DNA of 64,000 bases from CAZSDP01 sp964605665 (GCA_964605665.1 CAZSDP010000003.1:219305-283304), one strand, 5' to 3'. Counted from the first letter of the stretch, positions 26,017 to 35,756 are shown. Numbers and translations: made by a program. Notes: generated from the sequence alone by a model not told the origin.

Positions 26017-28076
26017 CCCGAGAGATACCGCCGCAGATCGGTCAAAAACTACGCGCGCTGCGCGAAGAGCTGAAGAACCACAATTTTCGCTATCACATCC
26101 TCGACGATCCCCTCATCAGCGATGCGGAATACGACCGGCTCTATCGCGAACTGGAAACACTCGAGAAGGAATGGCCGGAAGCACACGATCCTGATTCTCC
26201 CACCGAGAAGGTCGGCGGCGCTTGGACCCCCGAGGACTTCATCGCCTCCTCGCTGCCGGCGGTGACCCACCGAATGCCGATGCTCTCGTTGGAAAACGCG
26301 ATGGGGCCGCAAGAGTTCGGCGAGTGGGTCGAACGAGTCAAGAAACGCCTCCCCGATGAGGAGCTGATTCCCCTCTCCGTCGAGCTGAAGATGGATGGAG
26401 TGGCGGTCGAGGTGGTCTATGAAGAGGGGAGACTGGTCGAAGGCTCGACCCGCGGTGACGGAGTGACCGGTGAGGAGATCACCGCGAATCTCCGGACAAT
26501 TCGCAGTCTTCCTCACCACTTGTCCAGTGACTCTCCTCCCCCACGGCTCGACCTTCGCGGAGAGGTCTATATGTCATTGGAGGGATTCGCGGCGCTGAAT
26601 GCTTCGCGCACGGCAGAAGAAGGGCTCTTTGCAAATCCACGCAACGCCACCGCCGGAACGATGCGCCAACTCGACCCTCGACAAGCGGCCTCCCGTCCGC
26701 TCGACATCGTTCTCTATGGCGTCGGAGCGATGGAAGGAGTCTCCAACGATCTCGAATGCCAGAGCACTCTCTTCGAGCAACTCGACACGTGGGGGTTTCA
26801 GCCTCCGCCCTATCACCGCGTGGTGACTTCTGTCTCTGAAGTGGAAGAGATCTACCAGGAGATCTTGTCGAAACGAGACGAGCTTCCATTCGAAATCGAC
26901 GGATTGGTGATCAAAGTCGAGGGGGGACAGAGAAGATCAGCGCTGGGAGTCCGCTCTCGTTCTCCACGTTGGGCGATCGCCCTCAAGTTCCCCGCCCGAC
27001 AAGAGACGACCCGACTTCTCAAGGTGGAATGGCAGGTCGGAAGAACTGGCGCACTCACTCCGGTCGCCCATCTCGAGCCGGTCTCTGTTTCCGGAGTCAC
27101 CGTCAGTCGAGCCACCCTTCACAATCCACAGGAGATCTCTCGCAAAGAGGTGAAGATCGGCGACCGGGTGGTGATCCAACGAGCGGGGGATGTGATTCCC
27201 GAGGTGGTGAAGGCGATCCAGGATCAGCGAGACGGTTCAGAGCTCGACGTGACGATCCCTCAGCTCTGCCCCAGTTGTAACGATCCGATCTGGTACCCCG
27301 AAGGGGAGATCGTGCCGTACTGCCAGAACATCCAGTGCCCCGAGCAGGTCCGCGGACGTTTGCGTCACTTCGCGAGTCGCCGCGCATTGGATGTCGACGG
27401 ACTCGGTGAAAAGCTGATCGATCAGTTGGTCACTCTTCAGATGGTCCAAACCCCCAGCGACCTCTACACTCTCGAGGCTGAATCGTTGGCGCAGTTGGAG
27501 CGGATGGGGAAAAAGTCCGCAGAGAATCTCGTCTCCGCCATCGATGCCACTCGCGATCGAGAAGTGTGGCGTCTCCTCCACGCCCTCGGAATTCGTCACG
27601 TCGGAGAGTCGGTGGCAAAACTCCTCATTCGACGGTTCGGCGATCTCGACCTCCTCTGCAAAAGCACGGTCGAAGAGATGGTCGAGATCGACGGGGTCGG
27701 CCCTGAAATTGCCTCGGCGCTCGTCGAGTTCTTCGCTCACCCCGAAAGTGAACGAGAACTCGCCGCCCTCCGTCAAGCGGGGCTCCGCTGGCGAGAAGAA
27801 GGGCACACGATTGATCGGGGGAGTCCCGATGAGGAAGGAACTCTCCTTCCTCTCGCGGGAAAGAAGTTCGTCATCACCGGATCGTTGCCATCGATGTCGC
27901 GAGATGAAGCGAAAGAATTGATCGAAGGAGCGGGCGGTCAGGTCATTGGGTCGGTATCGAAGAAGACCGATTACCTCCTCGCAGGGGAGAAAGCGGGGTC
28001 AAAACTCACCAAGGCGCAATCCCTGGGGATTGAGGTGATCGATACGGAGAGATTGCAGTTGATGATCGGAACATGA
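26013..28076 (+). CDS. ligA: NAD-dependent DNA ligase LigA
   Basis: A 687-residue protein of normal LigA length. Domains in order: Ia (HNFRYHILDDPLISDAEYDRL); adenylation domain with catalytic K126 in LKMDGVAVE; OB fold with KIGDRVVIQRAGDVIP; four-cysteine zinc finger (CPSCNDP...CQNIQCPEQ); helix-hairpin-helix tract; and a C-terminal BRCT domain (AGKKFVITGSLPSMSRDEAKELIE). It seals nicks in replication and repair using NAD. The start is TTG at 26013 behind GGAGG, overlapping the small gene upstream by 4 nt. The canonical KxDG motif is intact. Confidence 0.97.
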   Translation: MTREIPPQIGQKLRALREELKNHNFRYHILDDPLISDAEYDRLYRELETLEKEWPEAHDPDSPTEKVGGAWTPEDFIASSLPAVTHRMPMLSLENAMGPQEFGEWVERVKKRLPDEELIPLSVELKMDGVAVEVVYEEGRLVEGSTRGDGVTGEEITANLRTIRSLPHHLSSDSPPPRLDLRGEVYMSLEGFAALNASRTAEEGLFANPRNATAGTMRQLDPRQAASRPLDIVLYGVGAMEGVSNDLECQSTLFEQLDTWGFQPPPYHRVVTSVSEVEEIYQEILSKRDELPFEIDGLVIKVEGGQRRSALGVRSRSPRWAIALKFPARQETTRLLKVEWQVGRTGALTPVAHLEPVSVSGVTVSRATLHNPQEISRKEVKIGDRVVIQRAGDVIPEVVKAIQDQRDGSELDVTIPQLCPSCNDPIWYPEGEIVPYCQNIQCPEQVRGRLRHFASRRALDVDGLGEKLIDQLVTLQMVQTPSDLYTLEAESLAQLERMGKKSAENLVSAIDATRDREVWRLLHALGIRHVGESVAKLLIRRFGDLDLLCKSTVEEMVEIDGVGPEIASALVEFFAHPESERELAALRQAGLRWREEGHTIDRGSPDEEGTLLPLAGKKFVITGSLPSMSRDEAKELIEGAGGQVIGSVSKKTDYLLAGEKAGSKLTKAQSLGIEVIDTERLQLMIGT

Positions 28077-28621
28077 AGCTGTCCCGCAATGCGTCAACAT
28101 TCCGCGAAGGCTCCAAAGTTGAAAGAGTGACGATGAACTCACCGTCGGCCGATGAGAAACTCGGTTCAATCCTCGGTCTCTGCGTTCGCACCGCTTCCGG
28201 CACCCCCCCGGCAATCCGAGAGACCCTCACCCTCGGACGAGGAACGGGGGCAGCGGATGATCACGGGACCGGCAAGAAACGCCAGATCACTCTTCTCGCC
28301 TTGGAGTCGTGGAAAGCTGCCGAAGCAACGTTGGGCCGGGAGATCGACTGGACGACTCGGCGCGCCAACATCTTAGTCGAGGGGATCGATCTCGCGTCGT
28401 TGATCTACGGCGGGCAATTGCAGCTGGGAGAGTGCACGGTCGAGGTCCTCGGGGAGACCTTTCCCTGCGACCTGATGGACCAATTGGAGCCCGGTTTGAA
28501 AGATGCGCTCCTGCCGCAAGTGAGGGGCGGAGTCTACGGAGCCATCGTCACCGAAGGAACGGTCTCGATCGGAGATCGGGTCGAAGTGATCAAGACGGGG
28601 AAGAAGAAGGAGCTGCCGTAA
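28073..28621 (+). CDS. MOSC-domain protein
   Basis: A 182-residue protein. After an N-terminal 20-25 residues of unclear role, SILGLCVRTASGTPP, KKRQITLLALESW and a late ETFPCDLMDQLEPGL match the MOSC fold; the cysteine in FPCD is the family's conserved, probably sulfur-carrying residue. MOSC proteins bind pterin-molybdenum cofactor or carry sulfur. ATG at 28073 overlaps the ligA stop (ATGA); an internal ATG at 28133 is a possible alternative. Finding it in a ligA operon is odd, and no molybdenum genes lie nearby. Confidence 0.82.
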   Translation: MKLSRNASTFREGSKVERVTMNSPSADEKLGSILGLCVRTASGTPPAIRETLTLGRGTGAADDHGTGKKRQITLLALESWKAAEATLGREIDWTTRRANILVEGIDLASLIYGGQLQLGECTVEVLGETFPCDLMDQLEPGLKDALLPQVRGGVYGAIVTEGTVSIGDRVEVIKTGKKKELP

Positions 28622-28683
28622 TCGACCGGGGGAGCTTCCAACTCGAGGGATCAATCAGGCGCAGGCGTCCGATCTGAATCGCT

Positions 28684-29964
28684 TCAATCTGACTCCCCCC
28701 GATCTGGCTTGCTGAGGGAGCGAAGGAGCGGCAACGCCACGAAGAGAAAACACGCCACAAAACAGGCGGCAGCGATGGCAAAGGTCTCTCGATACCCATG
28801 GGTATCGAACCCCCACCCCAAGGCCGGCCCCAAGAGCACGAAGAAGATCCGAACTCCGAGGCTGGAGAGGGAATTGGCGGTCGCCCGCAACTCAGGTGGC
28901 ACCCGATCGTTGAGCGCCCCCTTGATCACCACTTGATTCAGTCCACGCCCGATCTGGAAGGCAAATCCCGCCAACACTCCCGCAAAGACCCAGATGAATG
29001 TGGGCGCTTGGGTCGTGGCACTCAGAGCCATCCCGCCATACCCAACGATGGGGCAGAGGGCTACCACGGTGATCACCGAACGAGCTCCCCACCGCTCTTC
29101 TGCTCGAGAAGCGAGACGTCCGACAAGCGCGACGGTCAAGTTGTAAGCGGCCCACAACACTCCGAACCAACCGACCGAGATCTCCAGCTCCCGCCAATAT
29201 CCTTGAAAAGCCCACACCGCCAGAAGCGTCGCAAGCCCATAGGCCACCAAGGTGAAAAAAGTGCGGCGGAGGATCGGGCTTGTTCGAAAGATGACTCGAA
29301 GGATGCGGCTGAAATTCTCTCGGTGACGCAGTGATAGCTTGGTCCGCGGCGGTTCCACCAAAGTCAGGGCGACGATCAACGGGGTCCACGCCACCACGGC
29401 ATTGGCGTACGCGGGCCAGTGCAGCCCCCCTAATGCGAGGGCTCCTCCCAGCGGCGCTGCGATGGTCTCTCCGATCTGACCCCAAAGAAGCCGTCGTCCG
29501 AGATTGTGAACCCCGCGCTCTTTCTCACCCAACGCCTCCTCGGTGTCGTAGAGCAATGCCACGTCACTGCCGGAAAAGAAGCTGTTGCCCAACGCGGCGA
29601 ACACCTCGAAGAGGACGAAGCCGGCAAAGGTCTCTGCGAAGGCGAGCACCGTAAAGCCAATGCCGTGAAACACTCCAGCGAGGATCAAAGAGCGCCGACG
29701 TCCGAAAAGATCAGCGAGATAACCGGATGGCACCTCGAGGCTGACGATGCAGAGGGCAAAGATCGACTGCAGCACGAAAATCTGCTCCATGTCGAGGCCA
29801 TGCTCGGAGAGGAAAGGAACGACCACCGGCATGATCAAGAGGAACATCCAGAGGCTGTTAAGAAAGAGCACCTTGGGGATATTCGCCCGCAATCGCGCTT
29901 CAGAAACCTCTGAGGCTGGCGCCGGACTCGACGGAGTTCGATCTTCTTCCGGCCGCTGAATCAA
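28684..29964 (-). CDS. major facilitator superfamily transporter
   Basis: A 426-residue membrane protein with about 12 hydrophobic helices. A polar N-tail (1-30) precedes helix 1. SGYLADLFGRRRSLILAG between helices 2 and 3 is the MFS signature loop, repeated weakly as RLASRAEERWGARS in the second half. No residues point to a substrate; it resembles uncharacterised drug/sugar-proton type MFS proteins. The start is TTG at 29964 behind GAGGG. It is convergent with the MOSC gene and upstream of nothing on its own strand. Confidence 0.85.
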   Translation of the reverse strand: MIQRPEEDRTPSSPAPASEVSEARLRANIPKVLFLNSLWMFLLIMPVVVPFLSEHGLDMEQIFVLQSIFALCIVSLEVPSGYLADLFGRRRSLILAGVFHGIGFTVLAFAETFAGFVLFEVFAALGNSFFSGSDVALLYDTEEALGEKERGVHNLGRRLLWGQIGETIAAPLGGALALGGLHWPAYANAVVAWTPLIVALTLVEPPRTKLSLRHRENFSRILRVIFRTSPILRRTFFTLVAYGLATLLAVWAFQGYWRELEISVGWFGVLWAAYNLTVALVGRLASRAEERWGARSVITVVALCPIVGYGGMALSATTQAPTFIWVFAGVLAGFAFQIGRGLNQVVIKGALNDRVPPELRATANSLSSLGVRIFFVLLGPALGWGFDTHGYRETFAIAAACFVACFLFVALPLLRSLSKPDRGESD

Positions 29965-30088
29965 AGGGACTGCCCTCGCATCTGTTCACGCCTGCACCGC
30001 GCGGACATCGCTGCGGTTCGAATTTGCCATCACTTCAACGGAGAAAACGAACTGGTGACGCGACGCGATCCCCGACGGCCACCATCGC

Positions 30089-30985
30089 TCAAGAAACTGG
30101 CTTCAGTGCCGCACCGATGCGATCTCTGGTCGCGAGTGCAGCGTCGCGAACCGCATCCTGCCACGGGAGATCTGGTCTCTGGTCATAAGCGAAGATGATC
30201 CCGCGACTCGAATTGACCACGGCGCCCAGACCATCTCCGTCGAAAGCGGCGGCGATCTCGCGGGGATCTCCCCCTTGAGCTCCGATTCCGGGAATCAGCA
30301 GAGGAGCTTGCGGAGCGACCGATCTGATTCGACCCAACTCCTCAGGATAGGTCGCTCCCGCCACCAAACCGACCGAACCGAATCCCGTCTCTCCGAGACT
30401 CCTCCGATTCCAATCGCTCGCAGCGCGCGCCACTTCGAGATACAGAGGAGAACCATCCGGCCCATGTCCCTGAAGCTCCGCACCCCCTGGATTGGAAGTG
30501 CGCGCCAAAACGAAGAGTCCCCGTCCGTGAGCAGTCCGGGCCAGAAATGGTTCCAAAGCGTCCGATCCAAGATAGGGATTCACGGTGAGGGCGTCGACCG
30601 ATGGACCGACGGTGTCGGGGTCATCGCCGAGGAGTCCAGCCGCGTAGGCAGCCGCCGTACTCCCGATATCTCCTCGCTTCGCATCGAGGATCACCGGAAT
30701 TCCTCGGGCACAGGCATCGGCACAGATCGCTTCGAGCGCTTTCCATCCCCGCCACCCATATCTTTCAAAGTACGCCGCTTGAGGTTTGACCGCCGCGGCG
30801 ACTCCTTCCACCACTTCCAAGATTCCCCGCCCAAAGGCGATCAGAGCGGACTCCGGCTCCGCGGCAGAGATCGAGCTCGGAAGGCGCTCGAGAACGGGGT
30901 CGATCCCGACCACCAATCGGCTTTCGATCTGACGTACCCGGGCAAAGAGCCGGTCAGCGAAGGGAACTTCGAAGCGAGTGATCAC
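30089..30985 (-). CDS. pyrF: orotidine 5'-phosphate decarboxylase (type 2)
   Basis: A 298-residue OMP decarboxylase. RLVVGIDPVLERLP near the start and PVILDAKRGDIGSTAAAYA near residue 100, carrying the catalytic Lys/Asp tetrad, match the longer type 2 PyrF. LLIPGIGAQGGDP and VVNSSRGIIFAY are the phosphate-binding loops. It forms UMP in pyrimidine synthesis. GTG at 30985 overlaps the stop of the preceding unknown gene (GTGA). No other pyr gene is in the window. Confidence 0.95.
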   Translation of the reverse strand: MITRFEVPFADRLFARVRQIESRLVVGIDPVLERLPSSISAAEPESALIAFGRGILEVVEGVAAAVKPQAAYFERYGWRGWKALEAICADACARGIPVILDAKRGDIGSTAAAYAAGLLGDDPDTVGPSVDALTVNPYLGSDALEPFLARTAHGRGLFVLARTSNPGGAELQGHGPDGSPLYLEVARAASDWNRRSLGETGFGSVGLVAGATYPEELGRIRSVAPQAPLLIPGIGAQGGDPREIAAAFDGDGLGAVVNSSRGIIFAYDQRPDLPWQDAVRDAALATRDRIGAALKPVS

Positions 30986-31911
30986 AGGGTAGATCCTTCC
31001 TCGAGGGCTTGGAGATGCTTTTGTGCTTTCTTTCGTTGTCTTCGAAAGTGATCACGGGTTGTCTTATAGCTCGGATCGAGGGTTCGCTTGGCATTGGGAG
31101 GAATTCCCTGCAAGTACTGCTCTCCTTCGTCGAAACAGAGCACCGCGAGCTCGTAAAATCCGGAGCGATAAAATGAGTCCCCCACCATCTTGTAGCCTTC
31201 GAAGATTCGATCCTCGCCGTACATCAACTGATAGAAGTCCATCAATCCGCGTTCGTATGCCTGTGAAACAAATCGATCGCGGTGGAGAAACAAGCTACGC
31301 ATCAAAACCGAGTTGTCGGCATAGTTGGGCAAGATCGCCTCGAAGCGTTGAAGCGCCACTTCGAAGAGGTGATGCAGGCGGTGGACTTTTTGCGGAAAAA
31401 CGTCGTGAACCTCATCCAAGACTGCCTGTTGCTCACGAACGATTTCACCAGATCGACTCGAGTCGTCTTCACCGAGACCCGCCTCTGCATTCGACTCTCG
31501 ACTCGCCGCCTCATAGGTCAAGACGTTGTAGTGCTCCTCTTTGAGAATGCTCAGCTCATGAAAGATGTCGTTCACCACCCGATCGAGAAACTCGGTCGTG
31601 TCGCGGGTTCGAAAGAGCGCATGACAGGCGTCCTTCAACGGCTGAAGAAACTCATCGCGCAACACCTCGAGCTCTTTGTAGCTGAGAAGCTGACTCAACT
31701 CTTGTGGTTGGAGTCGAATCTGCTCCCTCGGAATGCCGAGTTGCTCGACATAGCCAGCGACCAACTCTTCGTATCGATCGTGGATCCGCAAAAAGTGGAA
31801 ACGCGAGCGGTAAAAGCGCTCGAGGATCCGCCAAATATAGCCAGATCCACTCTCGACAGAGGTCCCGTTCGACGTCGGGCCTGAAGATCCTTCAGCTGCG
31901 GGAAGATGCAT
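30982..31911 (-). CDS. hypothetical protein, alpha-helical, coupled to pyrF
   Basis: A 309-residue protein that I do not recognise. There is no signal peptide or membrane helix. It is rich in helix-forming charged residues, with segments such as LERFYRSRFHFLRIHDRYEELV, FLDRVVNDIFHELSIL and a tyrosine-rich FYQLMYGEDRIFEGYKMVGDSFY. The last part, YELAVLCFDEGEQYLQGIPPNAK, recalls a single TPR hairpin. ATG at 31911 follows GGAGGAA with good spacing; it overlaps the upstream amidotransferase gene by about 20 nt, and its stop overlaps pyrF (GTGA). Confidence 0.7.
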   Translation of the reverse strand: MHLPAAEGSSGPTSNGTSVESGSGYIWRILERFYRSRFHFLRIHDRYEELVAGYVEQLGIPREQIRLQPQELSQLLSYKELEVLRDEFLQPLKDACHALFRTRDTTEFLDRVVNDIFHELSILKEEHYNVLTYEAASRESNAEAGLGEDDSSRSGEIVREQQAVLDEVHDVFPQKVHRLHHLFEVALQRFEAILPNYADNSVLMRSLFLHRDRFVSQAYERGLMDFYQLMYGEDRIFEGYKMVGDSFYRSGFYELAVLCFDEGEQYLQGIPPNAKRTLDPSYKTTRDHFRRQRKKAQKHLQALEEGSTL

Positions 31912-32644
31912 CGAGTTCCTCCGATTTCGAACCGAGGTCCGACAATGCTGTTGACCCAGTGTGAATCGGACCGGGAACGCCGTCGAGCCAATTCGCGAGA
32001 AGAACGGGTCCATCGGGAGTCATGAACGACTCGGGGTGGAACTGCACCCCCCATGTCGCTTCCCCCGGCACCGCGATGGCCATGATCGTTCGGTCTCCTC
32101 CCACCCCCACCACATTCCGAGCGTCGACCGCTCCGCTGCCACTCGATCCACCGCTCTCGAACGGTCCTCCCGCCCAAGCGACCGCCCTCAACTCGTCGGG
32201 AAGAGTGGAAGAGTCGATGGCGAGAGAGTGATATCGCGCGGCAGCGAAAGGATTGGGAAGCCCACGAAAAATTCCAGACCCGTCATGCTCGATCGCATCC
32301 GCTTTCCCGTGGACCGGAGCTCCCGTGGGGACGACCTCCGCTCCCAGTGACTCTGCCAAGACCTGATGTCCGAGGCAGACTCCGAGCCAGGGGATCCGAC
32401 CGCGACACTCTTCCAAACTCTCCCGTGCAACGGTCAGGTCGCAGGGGCGGCCTGGTCCTGGGCCGACAACGACATGAGAAAATCGAGAGGATCGACCGAG
32501 GAGAGTGCCGATCGAGAGGGTCTCGTCAGAGCGCACCACTTCAACCTCCACCCCCAGAGTGAGAAATGCCTGCACCAGATTCCAGGTAAAGGAGTCGCGG
32601 TGGTCGATCATCAATAGCTGGCCACTGCGTCTGGACCTGATCAA
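31892..32644 (-). CDS. pabA: class I glutamine amidotransferase, anthranilate/aminodeoxychorismate synthase subunit II type
   Basis: A 250-residue GATase. MIDHRDSFTWNLVQ at the start is the TrpG/PabA signature. GPGPGRP follows, the nucleophile elbow is GVCLGHQVLAE, and the His-x-Glu pair is in WGVQFHPESF. It supplies ammonia to a chorismate-using partner for tryptophan or folate synthesis. No trpE or pabB lies in the window, so the partner is elsewhere and the symbol is tentative. The start is TTG at 32644 behind GGGAGG. A glycine/serine-rich insert sits near residue 165. Confidence 0.82.
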   Translation of the reverse strand: MIRSRRSGQLLMIDHRDSFTWNLVQAFLTLGVEVEVVRSDETLSIGTLLGRSSRFSHVVVGPGPGRPCDLTVARESLEECRGRIPWLGVCLGHQVLAESLGAEVVPTGAPVHGKADAIEHDGSGIFRGLPNPFAAARYHSLAIDSSTLPDELRAVAWAGGPFESGGSSGSGAVDARNVVGVGGDRTIMAIAVPGEATWGVQFHPESFMTPDGPVLLANWLDGVPGPIHTGSTALSDLGSKSEELDASSRS

Positions 32645-32902
32645 TACCGCCTCCCTTCTTCACCCATCGTCGAACTGTACGTGGAGCACCGGGGAACGCC
32701 CCCCAGCGTCCATCATCTGTGCAAAGCGTTCCGCATCGAAACCGATGTGAACACAAGAGCAAGGAATCCTCGAAGACTCCCCTGACCCGGATCACCAATA
32801 GAACGGGAGCAATCGGCCAAAAACGCCCAGATTCGGCCAGTACGATCGTTTTTCCCAGTGGGCCCCCACTTTGCCTTAGGTCCCCTGGAGAGGAGTCACA
32901 GC

Positions 32903-35404
32903 ATGACTCGGATTTGGAAATGGGCTGCCTGCGCCGCCATATTCAGTTTCACCCTCGCCGGCTGCGCCCCGGTCGAGAGTGAGGTGGACTCGGTCACCCC
33001 CGCTCCCGGCTCAGTCACGGAGAGTGCGGAAGTGATCATCGTCGTCGACTTCAGCCACTCGATGAGTGTCGAATCGATCACAACCTCGACCTTTATGGTG
33101 AGCGGTTCTGAGAGTGGGAAAGTCGCCGGATCTTTTGCGTTCTACGCCGGTGAGACCCAAGTGGAGTTCACCCCGACTGTCCCCTTTATCGAAGGGGAAG
33201 AGATCACTGTGACTCTCAGTGACGCGATCTCGAGTCAATCGGACAAGAACCTCGATCCGTACACGTGGTCATTCGACATCGTTCCCCCGATCGTCATCCC
33301 ACCGACGCCGATCCAAATCGTCAGTACCGCTCCGATGATCGAGTCGAATTCAGGAGCGCGTTCCGGCTTGCTACAGATCGGGGTCAACACTCCTTTCAAT
33401 CCATTCAGCGTCGCCGACGACACCGTGCGAGTCGAGGGCTCGCGCAGTGGTCGCCGTGACGTCTCCTTCGTCGACGTCCTCCTCTCGTTTGACATTCTGA
33501 AGTTCAACGTCGACCGCCCCTTCATCGCAGGAGAGCGAGTCAGCATGGTCCTGACTCCATCCTTGGAAGGCGTGACCGGGGGCCAACCACTCGAATCCCT
33601 CGTTCAATTCACGGTCCGAAACAGTGGATCTCTCTGGCCGACAGCAACCCACGCCAGTGGCATCGCCCTCGCCGGAGGACAGGTCCTCTTCTTCGACTCT
33701 GACTCCGACGGACTGGAAGAGTGGGCAACGATCTCTCCCGCCGGAATCGTCGCCGTGCAGGACGTGACGATCACGGGACTGGGTAACGTCACCTCTTGGG
33801 ATCTAGACCAAGAGCTTGCGGGGGCAGCCGCGGGTGACTTCGACGCAGACGGCCGCGTCGACCTCGTCGTTCTCTCCGCCTCTGGTGACCGCGTCATGTT
33901 CTTCCGTGGATCGGCGAGTATCGCGCTCCTCCTCGAGAATCCGATCAGCATCCCCCTCGACCAACCCGCGACGGGGCTGATTTCCGGTCACTGTGATTCG
34001 GACGGGACGATCGACCTGGTGCTCTTCGACGACGCCGGAGTTTCGATCGCCTGGGGAGACAACTTGAATCCGCTTGAGTCGCAATCGTCACTCCCCGCCC
34101 TCTCCCCGATCGGCGCCCCCGCAGTCGGTGACTTCGACGCGGACGCACTCCCCGATCTCGCCGTGGCGATCTTCGGTGGGGACATCGCGATCCTCCGCAA
34201 CCTCGGAGACCGCTCGTTCCACCATGAGCTGACCTTGCTCCCCTCCACGGAAGCGACCGGTGTCCTCGCTCTCTCTCTCGACGGAGACGACCTCACCGAC
34301 TTGGTCGCCACCACCGCTGAGGGAGGGATGGCCACCGCATTCCTTCCAGTTGGCGGACTCGAGTTCGACGCCGTCACTCTCTTCACCAATGCCGCGGGAA
34401 CCGGGGCAGTCGCCGCCGACTGGAATGGCGACGGCGACGTCGACCTGCTCGCACCGGTCGCCGACGGCTCTGGCGTGAGAATCTCCCTCGGGATGGGTGA
34501 CGGAAACTTGCTCTCACCGACGGTCCAAGCGACCAGTGGAATCGTGACCTGGTTGCAACTCGGCGATACCAACGGAGACGGCGTCCTCGATCTCGCCACC
34601 GTCAATGACCTCGGCGCCTGGCAAGTCGCCCTCGGGGACGCGGCGAACCCACCGCTGACCAACCGAATCCGAGTCGGTGATCTCTCGGCAGCAAGCGGTG
34701 CGACCGGAGTCCCATTCGTTGTCACCGCTGACTCAGAGGTCGACATCGAAGCCTACACCTTGGTCCTCGACTTCGATCCAACACTCGTCTCGATGCAGAG
34801 CTTCTCAACCTTCGGAACCGACGCTGCCAATATCGGAGCGGAGTTCGAGATTCCTAACGTCGACAACGCTACCGGTACCGCAATCTTGGCGGTGATCGTC
34901 GACTTCCTGCCACCGTTCGACGGCACGGTGCTACCTTCCGGTCTCGGCCTGACCGTTGCGGGAGGATTCCTCTCGATCGACGCCTCGGCACCGAGTGGCA
35001 GCACTCTCCTCGCTCCGACCGACGGACTGGGCAGTCCTCCCACCGACAACAGCTTCGTCAACGGAGGACTCACGATTGCACCCACTGAATTGCTCGCCGG
35101 AACGATCACGATCACCGGCGGAACCCCACCCCCTCCTCCGGGGACAGCGTTCATTCGAGGGGATGCGAACTTCGACGGCTTGGTCGATCTCTCCGACGCA
35201 CCCTTCTTACAGAATTACCTCTCTGCAGGAGGAACCGCCCCGCCATGCTTCGACGCTGCTGACGCGAATGACGATGGAATCGTGAACGTGGCGGACGCGA
35301 TCTTCTTGTACGACTACCTGTTTTCCGGAGCTAGCGCTCCTCCCATGCCCTTCCCACTGGCCGGGTCCGACCCCACGACGGACTCGTTAGACTGCTCTCC
35401 GTAG
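32903..35404 (+). CDS. large secreted lipoprotein: Ig-like, FG-GAP repeats, cohesin-like and dockerin-like domains
   Basis: An 833-residue exported lipoprotein; FSFTLAGC at residues about 13-20 is a lipobox. An Ig-like domain (Big_5/SbsA type, with EGEEITVTLSDAISSQ) comes next, followed by a second similar domain. Residues 240-600 hold at least six FG-GAP/VCBS-type calcium loops: GDFDADGRVDL, GHCDSDGTIDL, GDFDADALPDL, ADWNGDGDVDL and GDTNGDGVLDL among them. Residues 620-740 resemble a cohesin domain (beta-sandwich, AYTLVLDFDPTLVSM). After a proline run comes a dockerin-like pair, GDANFDGLVDLSDA and ADANDDGIVNVADA, ending GSDPTTDSLDC. ATG at 32903 follows GGAGAGGAG. It is probably a surface adhesin or scaffold. 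No enzyme domain is seen. Confidence 0.85.
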   Translation: MTRIWKWAACAAIFSFTLAGCAPVESEVDSVTPAPGSVTESAEVIIVVDFSHSMSVESITTSTFMVSGSESGKVAGSFAFYAGETQVEFTPTVPFIEGEEITVTLSDAISSQSDKNLDPYTWSFDIVPPIVIPPTPIQIVSTAPMIESNSGARSGLLQIGVNTPFNPFSVADDTVRVEGSRSGRRDVSFVDVLLSFDILKFNVDRPFIAGERVSMVLTPSLEGVTGGQPLESLVQFTVRNSGSLWPTATHASGIALAGGQVLFFDSDSDGLEEWATISPAGIVAVQDVTITGLGNVTSWDLDQELAGAAAGDFDADGRVDLVVLSASGDRVMFFRGSASIALLLENPISIPLDQPATGLISGHCDSDGTIDLVLFDDAGVSIAWGDNLNPLESQSSLPALSPIGAPAVGDFDADALPDLAVAIFGGDIAILRNLGDRSFHHELTLLPSTEATGVLALSLDGDDLTDLVATTAEGGMATAFLPVGGLEFDAVTLFTNAAGTGAVAADWNGDGDVDLLAPVADGSGVRISLGMGDGNLLSPTVQATSGIVTWLQLGDTNGDGVLDLATVNDLGAWQVALGDAANPPLTNRIRVGDLSAASGATGVPFVVTADSEVDIEAYTLVLDFDPTLVSMQSFSTFGTDAANIGAEFEIPNVDNATGTAILAVIVDFLPPFDGTVLPSGLGLTVAGGFLSIDASAPSGSTLLAPTDGLGSPPTDNSFVNGGLTIAPTELLAGTITITGGTPPPPPGTAFIRGDANFDGLVDLSDAPFLQNYLSAGGTAPPCFDAADANDDGIVNVADAIFLYDYLFSGASAPPMPFPLAGSDPTTDSLDCSP

Positions 35405-35555
35405 TCGCCAGTACTCCCCCGCGGCCGGGGCTCGCTCCTATCCCTTGGGATTTCGAGCGAACCATCTCCTCTCCACCCCCCACTCGTGCGACATCCCTTC
35501 GCTGAGTCCCGGCCGCTCCCTCCTAAATCAACCGAGCGAATCGTGTGCAAAGTCT

Positions 35556-35584
35556 GAAGAGAGAGGGGTTTCCCTTCTCTCTTC
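35556..35584. terminator. hairpin, possible terminator after the FG-GAP protein gene
   Basis: A 13-bp inverted repeat (35556-35568 with 35572-35584) with one G-T wobble and a 3-nt loop TTT. It lies about 150 nt after the stop of the large lipoprotein gene and 170 nt before the next plus-strand gene. No long T-run follows, so Rho-independent action is uncertain. The rest of 35405-35756 shows no gene. Confidence 0.45.
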
Positions 35585-35756
35585 ATTCCCATCTCGGGTT
35601 CCGTCCCATCTCAGGTTGTCCAATCTCTCCTCGGCCGTTCGATCGGCAACGGGCGCGCTCAGGGCGCAGGATCGACGCCATCGTATACTTCTCTAGCGGT
35701 CTTTTCGGCCGGTTCTCCTCAGACTAGATAGCCCTCGTTGGAGAAGAGGTGTTGGC

